This document shows positions 24,861 through 33,683 of a DNA stretch of 64,000 nucleotides, one piece after another. Below the pieces are notes generated by a model. The model saw only the letters and a list, made by a program, of their open reading frames with translations. It ran no database searches and had not been told where the DNA came from. Source of the stretch: Longimicrobiales bacterium (GTDB lineage Bacteria > Gemmatimonadota > Gemmatimonadetes > Longimicrobiales > Gaopeijiaceae); contig JAPKBW010000007.1 in NCBI GenBank assembly GCA_028823235.1, forward strand, positions 1 to 64,000, given 5' to 3'. Position 1 is the first letter of the stretch, and each line of letters opens with the position of its first letter. The position numbers and the translations under genes are program-made.

Positions 24861-26690
24861 CTATCGCGTCCCAGGTAACACCGGGCCTCGAGTTCGGTAA
24901 TCCAGGTCGAAGCGAGACAGGATCATGAAGTGGTCGGAAGGAAAACCCGAGTCCGAGGTTGAGATCACCCGTGTCGACGTGTTCTTCAGCCCCGTGCCCT
25001 TGTAGTACAGCTGGTCGATGCGTCGCCCGCTCTGGTGCGTGGGCCCGGGCCACTCCTCGACATCAGCGTGGAGACTACGGAAGGCGTCAGTGAATCCTGC
25101 GTCCAGGAGTGCGAGCGAGGCGGGACTGTCCCCACCGTCCGTGTGCGGGATCGCGTTGAAGTCCCCACCGAAGAGGACAGGAATCGATTCGGCCTCTGCG
25201 AACCGTGACTGATGGAAGTCGAAGACGTCCCCGAACTGATTCATCCCGTACCAGTTCGACATGACGTACATGTCCTGAGTCGCACTGAGCTGAACTCTCG
25301 TGCCGACGTTGTTGAACGGAGCGTCCTCTTGGACATGGATTTCGCGGATCGGGTAGCGGCTCAAGACAGAGATGTTCGCGCCCTGGTTCAGGTAGTCCCA
25401 ATCGACCGTTGTCGCGAAGTAGTACCCGACCTCGGCGGCAATGAAATCACCTGAGGAGTAGGTCTCCTGCATCATGACGACGTCGACGCCTTCGGCTGCG
25501 ATGACCTCGGCAACGCGCTCGCGTGAGTCCCACCCGTGTTCCTCAGGCGTGAAGTGCTTCCCTCCATGCCAGATGTTCCAAACCCCAGAGGTCAACGTCG
25601 ACACGCTTTCCCGGAGCGCCTGATCCGGTGACGCGAAGTGCTCAGCGTAGGTGCTTTGTAGGTCCTCGGGCGATACGACGTGGTTCCAGATCGCGAGCTC
25701 GTCGATGTCAAAAATAGGTGTCGAGAGTCTTTCTCTGTCCGAGTATCGCGCGGCGACATCCCGGCGAATAACCACCCTGCCATCGATGAGCGCGTAGATC
25801 TTCGACAGGGGTGCCGCGATCATGAACTCCAGCGCTTGATGGATCGTATAGGGGTTTTCCATGAGCGCCGCCTCTGCAGCCGCGACGGGCTGCCAGGCGC
25901 CGTCTTCGACTTCACGACCGGCCCTCTCTTCGAACATCGACCGGGGATCGACGATGAGTCGAAGAAACTCGTCGGACTCGATCGGCCGCTGACCGAGAGC
26001 GTTGAAGGCGTCGACGAACGCCTGCAGGCGGACCGCACCCGAGTCGATGGCCGGGAGCACGTCGGGCACGGGTGAGGCGTCGCGAGCGTCCCATCCGACG
26101 GTAACTGGATCGGTACTGGTAAAGTCAAAGCCGTCCGAGTCAGAGACGTGGTACGACACCCAGTTCACGCCATCATAGAAGAGTCGGATCTCGGAGAGAC
26201 CCGCACTGTATGTCATCGCCAACTGATGCCACCGACCGTCATTCAGCGGCATGTGTTCTCCGTTATCACGCTCGTACGTGAGGCGGCGCGAACCGGAGCC
26301 GAGGCTCCAGGCCCAGGTGCCGCTGGACACGTAGAAAACCCATCCCGCGTTCTTTTGTGAATCCAGGCTGTTGTCGTCGAACTTCTTGTTGGAAAGGACG
26401 ACAAAACGCCGATCGACCTCCGCTTCAGACCGGATCCAGAATCGGACGGTAAAGTCCTCATCGCCACCGAGTGACAGGCCGGACGGGAGGGTCAAGAACG
26501 TCGTCGCAGCATCTGGCCCGAGGCTGAGGGCCTCGCCCTCGATGCCGCCCACGAAAGAGAGCGGCTCAGATGATTCGAAGGTCCCATCAAAGTGGAAAAT
26601 GGCCGACGGATTGCTCTGGGCCTCCGCGCCCGCGCTCGTGGCAGACAGGGTGAATGCAGTAAGGAGGAGGACCCCCACGCGTGGAATCAT
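24861..26690 (-). CDS. exported LamG-domain endonuclease/exonuclease/phosphatase protein
   Basis: A 609-aa two-domain secreted protein. After a signal peptide ending near AEAQ comes a LamG/concanavalin-like domain (about residues 30-220; DFTVRFWIRSEAE, GRWHQLAMTYSAG, LFYDGV), a linker, and then an EEP catalytic domain from about 370. The catalytic domain shows GVWNIWHGGKHF, VMMQETYSSG, VLSRYPI, FGGDFNAIPH, RIDQLYYKG and SDHFMIL. The combination suggests an extracellular phosphodiesterase or nuclease with a carbohydrate-binding or adhesive module. I start at the ATG at 26690, which has AAAGG upstream; the longer frame starts with GTG. It lies 45 bp downstream of the sulfatase gene on the same strand, so they probably share a transcript. 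Confidence 0.88.
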   Translation of the reverse strand: MIPRVGVLLLTAFTLSATSAGAEAQSNPSAIFHFDGTFESSEPLSFVGGIEGEALSLGPDAATTFLTLPSGLSLGGDEDFTVRFWIRSEAEVDRRFVVLSNKKFDDNSLDSQKNAGWVFYVSSGTWAWSLGSGSRRLTYERDNGEHMPLNDGRWHQLAMTYSAGLSEIRLFYDGVNWVSYHVSDSDGFDFTSTDPVTVGWDARDASPVPDVLPAIDSGAVRLQAFVDAFNALGQRPIESDEFLRLIVDPRSMFEERAGREVEDGAWQPVAAAEAALMENPYTIHQALEFMIAAPLSKIYALIDGRVVIRRDVAARYSDRERLSTPIFDIDELAIWNHVVSPEDLQSTYAEHFASPDQALRESVSTLTSGVWNIWHGGKHFTPEEHGWDSRERVAEVIAAEGVDVVMMQETYSSGDFIAAEVGYYFATTVDWDYLNQGANISVLSRYPIREIHVQEDAPFNNVGTRVQLSATQDMYVMSNWYGMNQFGDVFDFHQSRFAEAESIPVLFGGDFNAIPHTDGGDSPASLALLDAGFTDAFRSLHADVEEWPGPTHQSGRRIDQLYYKGTGLKNTSTRVISTSDSGFPSDHFMILSRFDLDYRTRGPVLPGTR

Positions 26691-26735
26691 CAGCGTCGCC
26701 TTTCGGTGATGTTGTCTACAGGTCACGGGAAGCCC

Positions 26736-28193
26736 TCACCGCCGCGTGGGCATGTTGGCGTCCAGTTCGTTCCGCCAGTTGCGGAGTTCCTTGAGGAGTC
26801 GAGCGGTGTCCTCCGGGCGTTCCGTCGAGAGATCCCGCCTTTCACCCAAATCAGTCGCCAGGTCGTACAACTCGACAACGCCGTCCTCGAACCACTCTAC
26901 GAGCTTCAGATCTGCGATTCGCACGGCCCCCCCGGGACGGTTGCCCGAACCGTGGTAGTGAGGAAAGTGCCAGAAGAGCGCCTCATGCACCTCTGGCGCT
27001 CCGTTCATCGCCCCGACCAGGCTCGCTCCGTCTACATGATGTGAAGGTTGGCCGGGCAGGCCAGCCAGCTCGAGTAGCGTGGGGAAGACGTCGGTGCTAG
27101 CGGCCGGGGCAGAGACCACCGCGCCGGCCGAGATCGTCCCCGGCCAACGAACGATGAGTGGTGCCCGAATACCGCCTTCGTACAGCCACCCCTTTCCCGC
27201 CCGCAGGGGGGTATTCGCCGTGGCCTGGTTCGGACTCCGGCGCGTCAGTGTACTCAGCCCGCCATTGTCGGAGAGGAATACCACCACTGTGTTCTGATCG
27301 AGTGACAGCTCGGACAGTTTGTCGAGAATGCGACCCACGCTGCGATCGCTGGACTGGACCATTGCCGCGTATGTCGCATGGTCCTGTCGGAGCTTTGTGT
27401 CCGCGTCCCGCTCGGCCTCATAGTGCTCCTCTGACTCGGGCCCGAGCGCAGCGGCCTTGGCCTCATACCGCTCAACCTCATCGGCAGGCGCCTGTAGCGG
27501 AGTGTGAACCGCATAGTGCGACAGGACCAGGAAAAATGGACTGTCTCGGTTGTTCTCGATGAACTCCAGCGATGCGTCCGTGAGCCGGTCGGTCAGGTAT
27601 GCGTCATCTGGGTCTCCGGCTAGATCAGGAACGTCGGTGACCGACGGATTCGCGAGGGCATAGGGCGGAAAATAGGACGCCGGCTGCCCGGCCTGATTCA
27701 CGGCGAAGTTGAATGCGAATCCCTGCGTGTCCGGAAGGTATGGCGACTCTCCGAGGTGCCACTTTCCCACGTAGCCAGTGTGGTAGCCGGCTGCCTGGAA
27801 CGCTTCTCCGATCGTAACCTCATCCTGGGGGAGCTGGCGGATGTACTCGGCCTGATCCAGCAGGCCGTTTTGCTCGCCCCCGATCCAGTTGGTGAGATCG
27901 AGCCGAGCCGGGTGCTTCCCGGTCATGATGCTGGCCCGCGTTGGCGAGCATACCGAGCTGGCGGTGTAGAACTGTGTGAATCGAGCTCCCTCGGCCGCCA
28001 GGCGGTCGATGTTCGGGGTCTCATAAAAGGTGCTGCCGTACACTGACGTGTCCATCCAGCCGATGTCGTCGATCAGTACCACGACGACGTTGACGGGAGC
28101 GTCGACCGCATACTCACCACACCCGGACACGGCCAGGACCAGAAGGCATCCCAGGGTCATAAGGTCTCTCGGACCCTTCATCATCGAATCCAT
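26736..28193 (-). CDS. lipoprotein arylsulfatase-type sulfatase
   Basis: A 485-aa type I sulfatase hydrolysing sulfate esters, probably on carbohydrates. Lipobox AVSGC (Cys25). The N-terminal metal site is LIDDIGWMD (Asp42, Asp43). The active-site motif CSPTRASIMTGK carries Cys82, which needs conversion to formylglycine by a separate enzyme not seen in this window. GKWHLGE and the FLSDNGG segment supply further ligands, and the C-terminal subdomain ends ELYDLATDLGERRDLS. Upstream ATG choices (Met1, Met4, Met5) cannot be separated. With the LamG-EEP gene downstream it suggests degradation of sulfated polymers outside the cell. Confidence 0.93.
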   Translation of the reverse strand: MDSMMKGPRDLMTLGCLLVLAVSGCGEYAVDAPVNVVVVLIDDIGWMDTSVYGSTFYETPNIDRLAAEGARFTQFYTASSVCSPTRASIMTGKHPARLDLTNWIGGEQNGLLDQAEYIRQLPQDEVTIGEAFQAAGYHTGYVGKWHLGESPYLPDTQGFAFNFAVNQAGQPASYFPPYALANPSVTDVPDLAGDPDDAYLTDRLTDASLEFIENNRDSPFFLVLSHYAVHTPLQAPADEVERYEAKAAALGPESEEHYEAERDADTKLRQDHATYAAMVQSSDRSVGRILDKLSELSLDQNTVVVFLSDNGGLSTLTRRSPNQATANTPLRAGKGWLYEGGIRAPLIVRWPGTISAGAVVSAPAASTDVFPTLLELAGLPGQPSHHVDGASLVGAMNGAPEVHEALFWHFPHYHGSGNRPGGAVRIADLKLVEWFEDGVVELYDLATDLGERRDLSTERPEDTARLLKELRNWRNELDANMPTRR

Positions 28194-28450
28194 GAATCCA
28201 TGTCTCTCGCGCTGTGCGTATTGCCACCGGACGAGCTCCGGGAGGCGGTTCGACTCAGAAGATGGTGGCCACCGAGCGAGCCGGCGAGCCGGGGGTTACA
28301 AGGGGCTGGCGGCCACGATGAAGCTCAGTTCGCGTCGCCATGGGCACTGACCGGCAGGGGGGCCCACCGCACGAGATCATGCTATTGTCATCGCTGCCTT
28401 TTCTGCCGCCGCATCGGCTTTCCAGCCCAACCTCCGGAGGTCATCCACAA

Positions 28451-30259
28451 GTGAATGACTCATTCGTCGTCGGGCTCGTTTCCGTCGCAGTGCTTGGCGG
28501 AGTGGCACAGTGGCTCGGGTGGCGCCTGCGTCTCCCCGCGATCCTGCTCCTGCTGCTCTTTGGGATGGCAGCCGGACCCGACGGGATTGGGCTCGTGCCA
28601 ACGGACGCAATGTTTGGGGACCTGCTTCTCCCATTCGTGGCCGTCTCCGTTGCGATCCTGCTGTTTGAGGGCGCCCTGACGCTGCACCTGCCGGAGCTTG
28701 GCGCTCAGTCTTGGGTTGTGGCGAAGTTGGTCACGATCGGGGCGGCTGTGACGTGGGTACTGGCTGCGGTAGCCGCTCACTTCGTTCTGGGCTTGTCCTG
28801 GTCTCTCGCGATTCTCATTGGTGCCGTGCTCACCGTCACTGGCCCCACCGTGGTTCTTCCCCTCCTGCGTCAGATTCGCCCCACCGGGGCCGGCGGAGCT
28901 GTCCTGAAGTGGGAAGGCATACTCATTGACCCGATCGGTGCAGTCCTCGCCGTTCTCGTGTTTGAGGCACTGGTCGACGGCGGTGTCAGCCCCGCGTTCA
29001 TCGGCATTGCGAAGACGATTTTCGCGGGTGGCGCTTTTGGAGTTCTGCCTGCGTTGTTCCTGGTCGTATGTCTCCAGCGCTACTGGATTCCCGATCATCT
29101 GCACGCGGTGGCAGCTTTGACCTTCGCGCTCCTCGGGTACCAGCTGGCGAACACGTTCCAGCATGAGTCGGGCCTCCTCGCGGTGACGGTCATGGGTGTG
29201 GTGCTGGCTAATCAGCGCCGCGTCGATATCAGCCATATCACCGAATTCAAGGAGAACCTACAGGTCTTTATCATCTCAGCGCTGTTCATTCTGCTGGCGG
29301 CCCGGGTGCGCTGGGCTGATCTGCAGGAGCTGCTGGTGCCCGAATTTGGAATTTTTCTTGGGATCCTGGTCCTCGTCGTGCGCCCGCTCGCAGTGGCTTT
29401 ATGCACTGGAGGCGGTGGACTCTCTCGGAGAGACCGGATCTTTCTGTCTGCCATGGCTCCCAGGGGTGTGGTAGCTGCGGCGGTTACGGCGGTTTTTGCA
29501 CTCCGCCTGGAGGAAGAGGGTTTCGCCGGAGCCGAGAGGCTGGTTCCGCTCATGTTCATGGTGATCGCAGGTACGGTTGCGATCTATGGACTGCTCGGGC
29601 GTCCGCTTGCTCTCAGGCTCGGCCTCGCAGAGCGCAATCCCAATGGATTCGTTCTGGTCGGGGCACATCGCCTGGCGCGCTCGCTCGCGCACGCGCTCAT
29701 GCAGGCCGACCTGCCGGTGCTCCTCGTCGATACGAACGTCGGGCTGGTCGAGACTGCCAGAGACGAAGGCCTGGCCGTTTATCACGGCAGTGTGTTGAGT
29801 GATCAGGCAGACGAGGAGCTCGAGTTGCCAGGGATCGGCAAGCTGCTGGCGCTCACCGCGAATGACGAAGTGAACGCCCTGTCCGCGCGGCACTTCGTAC
29901 ACCTCTTCGGTCGACAGAACCTCTACCAGCTCTCGCCAGGTCGGCGCCCGCACGGGGGGGCGTCCGAATTGTCATCAGATCTGAGAGCCCGCGTGCTCGG
30001 CGACGACGATTTGACGTTTGCGGCGCTGGAGGAGCGGATGAGGGCCGGCTCTCGATTCAAGTCGACGATTCTGGCCGATGAGGACGGAATGGAAGGATGG
30101 TGGGCGGAGCACGGCGAGCACGCGGTGCCGTTCATCGCAGTGGCCAGATCTGGTGAGGTCACAGTGGCAAGTCAGGGCAGGGCCCTCGATCCGAAATCCG
30201 GTGATACGCTGATTGGTCTGACCGGCGCCCCCGCGAGCGAGCCGGCGACGAGGTCCTAG
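28451..30259 (+). CDS. CPA-type Na+/H+ antiporter with C-terminal TrkA-N domain
   Basis: A 602-aa inner-membrane cation:proton antiporter of the NhaP/KefB-like CPA group. About 12 hydrophobic helices span residues 1-410; VTGPTVV and EGILIDPIGAVLAVLVFEAL carry the Asp of the ion path. A cytoplasmic Rossmann-type RCK_N/TrkA-N domain (GFVLVGAHRLARSLA, VLLVDTN, LLALTANDEVN) follows and likely binds a nucleotide as regulator. The GTG at 28451 has GGAGG about 10 nt upstream and places the first helix at the terminus; the 37 extra residues of the longer frame look non-coding. It ends 4 bp into the convergent DUF2141 gene. Confidence 0.92.
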   Translation: MNDSFVVGLVSVAVLGGVAQWLGWRLRLPAILLLLLFGMAAGPDGIGLVPTDAMFGDLLLPFVAVSVAILLFEGALTLHLPELGAQSWVVAKLVTIGAAVTWVLAAVAAHFVLGLSWSLAILIGAVLTVTGPTVVLPLLRQIRPTGAGGAVLKWEGILIDPIGAVLAVLVFEALVDGGVSPAFIGIAKTIFAGGAFGVLPALFLVVCLQRYWIPDHLHAVAALTFALLGYQLANTFQHESGLLAVTVMGVVLANQRRVDISHITEFKENLQVFIISALFILLAARVRWADLQELLVPEFGIFLGILVLVVRPLAVALCTGGGGLSRRDRIFLSAMAPRGVVAAAVTAVFALRLEEEGFAGAERLVPLMFMVIAGTVAIYGLLGRPLALRLGLAERNPNGFVLVGAHRLARSLAHALMQADLPVLLVDTNVGLVETARDEGLAVYHGSVLSDQADEELELPGIGKLLALTANDEVNALSARHFVHLFGRQNLYQLSPGRRPHGGASELSSDLRARVLGDDDLTFAALEERMRAGSRFKSTILADEDGMEGWWAEHGEHAVPFIAVARSGEVTVASQGRALDPKSGDTLIGLTGAPASEPATRS

Positions 30260-30750
30260 CGGACCTCTACCATTCGAGAAGCGGTTCCGGCTTCAAGCTC
30301 GAAGCTGGCGTCCTTAAAGGAGGGGGCACCGAAGCGTCCCCGGGCCTGGTTTGAGAAGCCATAACGCTCGCGAGGCATGCCGAGAAAGTTGGTGTTCAGC
30401 TTGCCATTGCTGTCTTCGTCATGAATGACGGCGACTGCATAGCGCCCAGCGGGCAGTCGCACGCTCCACACTGCGGTTGTGCGCTCTACCGGAATCACCT
30501 CTGAGACCAACGGTTCGTCCACGAACGTCGCGGGCGAGTCGAAGACGGCGATCCGGAGTTCACCCGCGATCGACTCGATCCCGGAGATCTCCACTACCAG
30601 GTCGTAGTGCGGAGGGACCAATTCCTCTGTCTGTGAAACCTGCGCCTCCAACTGTTCATCTGCGGAAGCTGCTGATCCGGTCAATGCGACCAGAAGGACG
30701 GTGGCCGCTCGGATCGCCCCGGTTCGTACCCGGCTTGTTTTCTGAGCCAT
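30256..30750 (-). CDS. exported DUF2141 protein
   Basis: A 164-aa periplasmic protein of the DUF2141 family. Signal peptide to about SAD. The family core is clear: SIAGELRIAVFDSPATF, LPAGRYAVAVIHDED, NGKLNTNFLGMPRERYGFS, and ARGRFGAPSFKDA. DUF2141 genes are often found beside carotenoid genes in other bacteria, and here it is divergent from the crt operon and shares its promoter region. Function unknown; a role in carotenoid placement or membrane modification is speculation. Its 3' end overlaps the antiporter gene by 4 bp in convergent orientation. Confidence 0.9.
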   Translation of the reverse strand: MAQKTSRVRTGAIRAATVLLVALTGSAASADEQLEAQVSQTEELVPPHYDLVVEISGIESIAGELRIAVFDSPATFVDEPLVSEVIPVERTTAVWSVRLPAGRYAVAVIHDEDSNGKLNTNFLGMPRERYGFSNQARGRFGAPSFKDASFELEAGTASRMVEVR

Positions 30751-30782
30751 GCCATCCCTCTCGACTTGACGCTGTATAAGTA

Positions 30783-30850
30783 TTGTACAAGTTTAAGTTA
30801 CATAACGATAATACTTGTACATGATTTGTACAGGATCACATGTGAGGAGG
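30783..30850 (+). promoter_or_regulatory. carotenoid promoter with TTGTACA repeats
   Basis: The AT-rich divergent region holds a candidate -35 TTGTAC (30783-30788), an 18-bp spacer and a -10 GATAAT (30807-30812). TTGTACA occurs three times, at 30783, 30815 and 30826; the last two are tandem 11 bp apart. Eleven-bp TnnTACA direct repeats are the known operator pattern of the B12-dependent light regulator CarH/LitR, so this is a plausible photoreceptor operator. The strong ribosome site GAGGAGG (30844-30850) follows. Confidence 0.6.
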
Positions 30851-30852
30851 AC

Positions 30853-31725
30853 ATGGTAGCGAACGCGTCGATAGGATGGACTTGGACGGAAAAAGCCGCG
30901 TTGTGGGCTCTCCTCGGGTTCACGCTTGTGGCAGTGCTCGGGTATGGAGTCTACGGGCTCCATCCACAGTTCATCCCGCCGAGCGAATTTGGCTTCAAGC
31001 TGTTTGCCATCTCGTTTCAACTATTCGCCCGCATTCACATCGCCCTGGCCGCCCTGGTTCTATTCCTGGTTCTGTTTCGCAGGCTCGGCACTACCTGGTT
31101 GCTTCCCTTCGGATTGGTCTACGGGCTGAGTTTCTGCGCGGAGCACATCGGCACGGGCTACGGCGTTCCGTTCGGTGGGTACGAATACACCGGCCTTCTG
31201 GGGGCCAAGCTGGGCGGGCGGGTCCCGTTCCTGATTCCGATCAGTTGGTTCCTGATGGCCTTGCCATCCTGGGTACTTGCCAGGCACGCGCTCCGAGGTC
31301 CAGACCAGGCCCTGGGTCGGATTGCCCTCGCTTCCATGTGGCTGGTCGTGTGGGATCTCGCCCTCGACCCGGCGATGAGTTTCCTCACCCCTTATTGGAT
31401 GTGGGAGGACCCAGGGTCCTACTACGGTATGCCACTCATTAACCTGTTGGGGTGGTACGTGACCGGAGTCGCCCTGATGGCTGTGATCGAGGGCTTCTCG
31501 TCCCGCGTTCGTTGGCTGGATCTCGATACGCGCTGGATGGCCGCCTACTACGGCGCGATGCTCGCCATGCCGCTCGGGATGCTCATCGCCGCCGGACTCT
31601 GGCTGGGCGTCGTCGTGACGCTCGTCGCGGTGGCATCGGCCTCATGGCTGACCGCACGTCTGGGTGGTCGTGAGACCGCCGGCCGAGTCGAACCAGCCTA
31701 CTCCCCTGGAGGCGCCAGCGTATGA
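30853..31725 (+). CDS. cruF: carotenoid 1',2'-hydratase-like membrane protein (CruF family)
   Basis: A 290-aa polytopic membrane protein of the CruF/carotenoid biosynthesis family (PF04240), which adds water at the psi end of carotenoids. About seven hydrophobic segments are visible. Family signatures: EHIGTGYGVPFGGYEYT, LGGRVPFLIPISWFLMALPS, WDLALDPAMS, and YYGMPLINLLGWYVTG. The ATG at 30853 lies just after GAGGAGG; the longer frame has 29 unlikely extra residues. It is the first gene of the crt operon and overlaps the next gene by 4 bp (ATGA). With CrtE, CrtB and CrtI it predicts a hydroxylated acyclic or monocyclic product, since no lycopene cyclase is seen nearby. Confidence 0.9.
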   Translation: MVANASIGWTWTEKAALWALLGFTLVAVLGYGVYGLHPQFIPPSEFGFKLFAISFQLFARIHIALAALVLFLVLFRRLGTTWLLPFGLVYGLSFCAEHIGTGYGVPFGGYEYTGLLGAKLGGRVPFLIPISWFLMALPSWVLARHALRGPDQALGRIALASMWLVVWDLALDPAMSFLTPYWMWEDPGSYYGMPLINLLGWYVTGVALMAVIEGFSSRVRWLDLDTRWMAAYYGAMLAMPLGMLIAAGLWLGVVVTLVAVASASWLTARLGGRETAGRVEPAYSPGGASV

Positions 31726-33683
31726 TCAGCTTCGGCGATGTCAGGAACATGGACGCGGATGGCGCATTGCGGATCGTACGGCGAGAGCTCGAAGCCGTCT
31801 CGGATGTTCTACGAAGCGAGGGACTGCCAACACCTACGCTCGAGGGAAAGATCCTGCGGCCCCTCATTGCGTACGCGTTCGTGCCGCCGGAGGCACGCGG
31901 CCAACTCGACCGGCGCTTCTGGCTTGGTGCCCTCGCGATTCAGATGGTACATGAGGCTTCGCTGCTACACGATGACATTCTCGACGATGCTGCCGAGCGA
32001 CGTGGGCGGCCCACCATGCACACCGACCAGGGGGTCGGTCCCGCGCTGGTCCAGGGAGATCACCTCCTCACGGCGGCATACGCGGTGTCACTCAAAACCG
32101 GGTCCATCGAGTTCATCGAGCGCTTCGTCCATGCGGTGGAGCGGACTGTAGCTGGAGAGATCGGGCAGGCTCGAGCCGCGGGAGTGATCAGCGATGAGCA
32201 AACGTATCGGAAGATCATTGCCGGGAAGTCCGGGGAGCTTCTCGGCGCAGCGGCATGCCTTGGAGCTGCGCTCAGCGAGTCTGGCGAACTCGATGCCCGC
32301 GTCGCTGTCGGTCGCCGGATCGGGTCACTCTACCAGCAGGTCGACGATCTCCTCGACTACTGCTCGGCGGGACACAGCGGAAAGCCTCCACTGCAGGATT
32401 ACCGACAGGGGAAATGGACGTGGGTGCTTGGCGAGGCTCAGGTGTCTGACTTTGGACTTCCCCACGAACAGGTAGCAGAAGCGATCTTCGGCCAAAGCGG
32501 CCAAGGTCCGTCCGTGGCTGAACGCGTGATCAAGGTGCTCGAGGAAGCGCGGGACGAACTGGTGCCAGATGCCGCCTGGATGAGGGCGTGCCCTATCCTG
32601 CTGGAGAGTATCTTGAACGGGTGGGTGGATGCCGCCCGGAGTGGGGTCCGCGCGCAGGTGCAGAGCCTCGGCACTTCCGATCCGCAGAAGCTCCAGACCG
32701 TAGCTGACCCGGAGGCGGGCGCCTCGTATCACGCGCCCTCCGTTGAGGCTGTGGTGTTCGAAACCGCCCGGCGAGCGGGAGGCCCGGACGCGTGGCGAGC
32801 GTACTTCACGCGGCACGCTCGCACGTTCAGCTTGGCGGCGCGCTTGTTCCCGCCAGGACCCGCAAGGCAGGTCGAAGGGCTCTATGCTTATTGCAGAGTC
32901 ACCGACGACCTCGTCGACGACCCCATTGTCCCAGCCTCTAACGACGTCCTCCAGTGTCGACTCGACCTCTGGCGTACCCTGAGTAAAGCCGCCTACGAGG
33001 GTGACAGAACAGGTGTTCCCGTTCTCGACTTCGTCATGAAGGAGGCATCTCTCGCATCAGTCGACTGGCTCTACCCGGAGGCACTTCTCGACGGTGTCGA
33101 GATGGATCTTACTGAATGCCGTTACGAGGATTGGAAGGCACTCGAGCGCTACACGTTCGGGGTGGCGGGCTCGGTAGGTGGCTGGATGACCCAGCTCTTC
33201 GGAATCACCGATCCGGAGACCCTGGACCGAGCGCACGCGCTCGGGCACGCACTGCAACTCACCAACATCGCCCGCGACGTTGGTGAGGACTTGAAACGCG
33301 GTCGAGTATATCTGCCCCGAGTTCTCCTGAACCGCCACGGCTTCTCGACCGATGACCTTCACAGTTGGCAGGTGATCGGCGGTCCCGTTCCGGGGTCGTA
33401 TCGTGCGGCGGTCGAAGAACTCCTGACGGTGGCAGACAATTACTACGAGGTAGCACGTCCGGGAATCTCCGGGCTTCCGATGTTCTTCCGACGTCCCGTC
33501 GCAGCAGCAGCTGAGGCGTATCGGGGAATCGGGCAAGAAATTCGCCGAAATGGCCACGACAATCTGAACCACCGGGCATACACACGGGCTGGTCGCAAGT
33601 TGATCCTGGGCGCCCGCGGGATTCTGATGGCCAGACAGTATGCTGGGCAGCGCCGCCGGCGGCACGGAGGAATAACGACATGA
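31722..33683 (+). CDS. bifunctional geranylgeranyl diphosphate synthase-phytoene synthase fusion
   Basis: A 653-aa fusion of two carotenoid enzymes. Residues ~1-310 form a trans-isoprenyl diphosphate synthase: KILRPL, first Asp-rich motif LLHDDILDD (Asp84, 85, 88), second motif YQQVDDLLDY (Asp208, 209, 212), and GKPPLQDYRQGK. A linker at ~315-345 leads to a squalene/phytoene synthase domain with YAYCRVTDDLVDD (Asp395-400) and NIARDVGEDLKRGRVYLP (Asp519, 523). Both catalytic sets look intact. The enzyme should make GGPP and condense two GGPP into phytoene within one chain, allowing channelling. No stop or frameshift lies between the halves. It overlaps cruF by 4 bp upstream and crtI by 4 bp downstream. 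Confidence 0.93.
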   Translation: MISFGDVRNMDADGALRIVRRELEAVSDVLRSEGLPTPTLEGKILRPLIAYAFVPPEARGQLDRRFWLGALAIQMVHEASLLHDDILDDAAERRGRPTMHTDQGVGPALVQGDHLLTAAYAVSLKTGSIEFIERFVHAVERTVAGEIGQARAAGVISDEQTYRKIIAGKSGELLGAAACLGAALSESGELDARVAVGRRIGSLYQQVDDLLDYCSAGHSGKPPLQDYRQGKWTWVLGEAQVSDFGLPHEQVAEAIFGQSGQGPSVAERVIKVLEEARDELVPDAAWMRACPILLESILNGWVDAARSGVRAQVQSLGTSDPQKLQTVADPEAGASYHAPSVEAVVFETARRAGGPDAWRAYFTRHARTFSLAARLFPPGPARQVEGLYAYCRVTDDLVDDPIVPASNDVLQCRLDLWRTLSKAAYEGDRTGVPVLDFVMKEASLASVDWLYPEALLDGVEMDLTECRYEDWKALERYTFGVAGSVGGWMTQLFGITDPETLDRAHALGHALQLTNIARDVGEDLKRGRVYLPRVLLNRHGFSTDDLHSWQVIGGPVPGSYRAAVEELLTVADNYYEVARPGISGLPMFFRRPVAAAAEAYRGIGQEIRRNGHDNLNHRAYTRAGRKLILGARGILMARQYAGQRRRRHGGITT

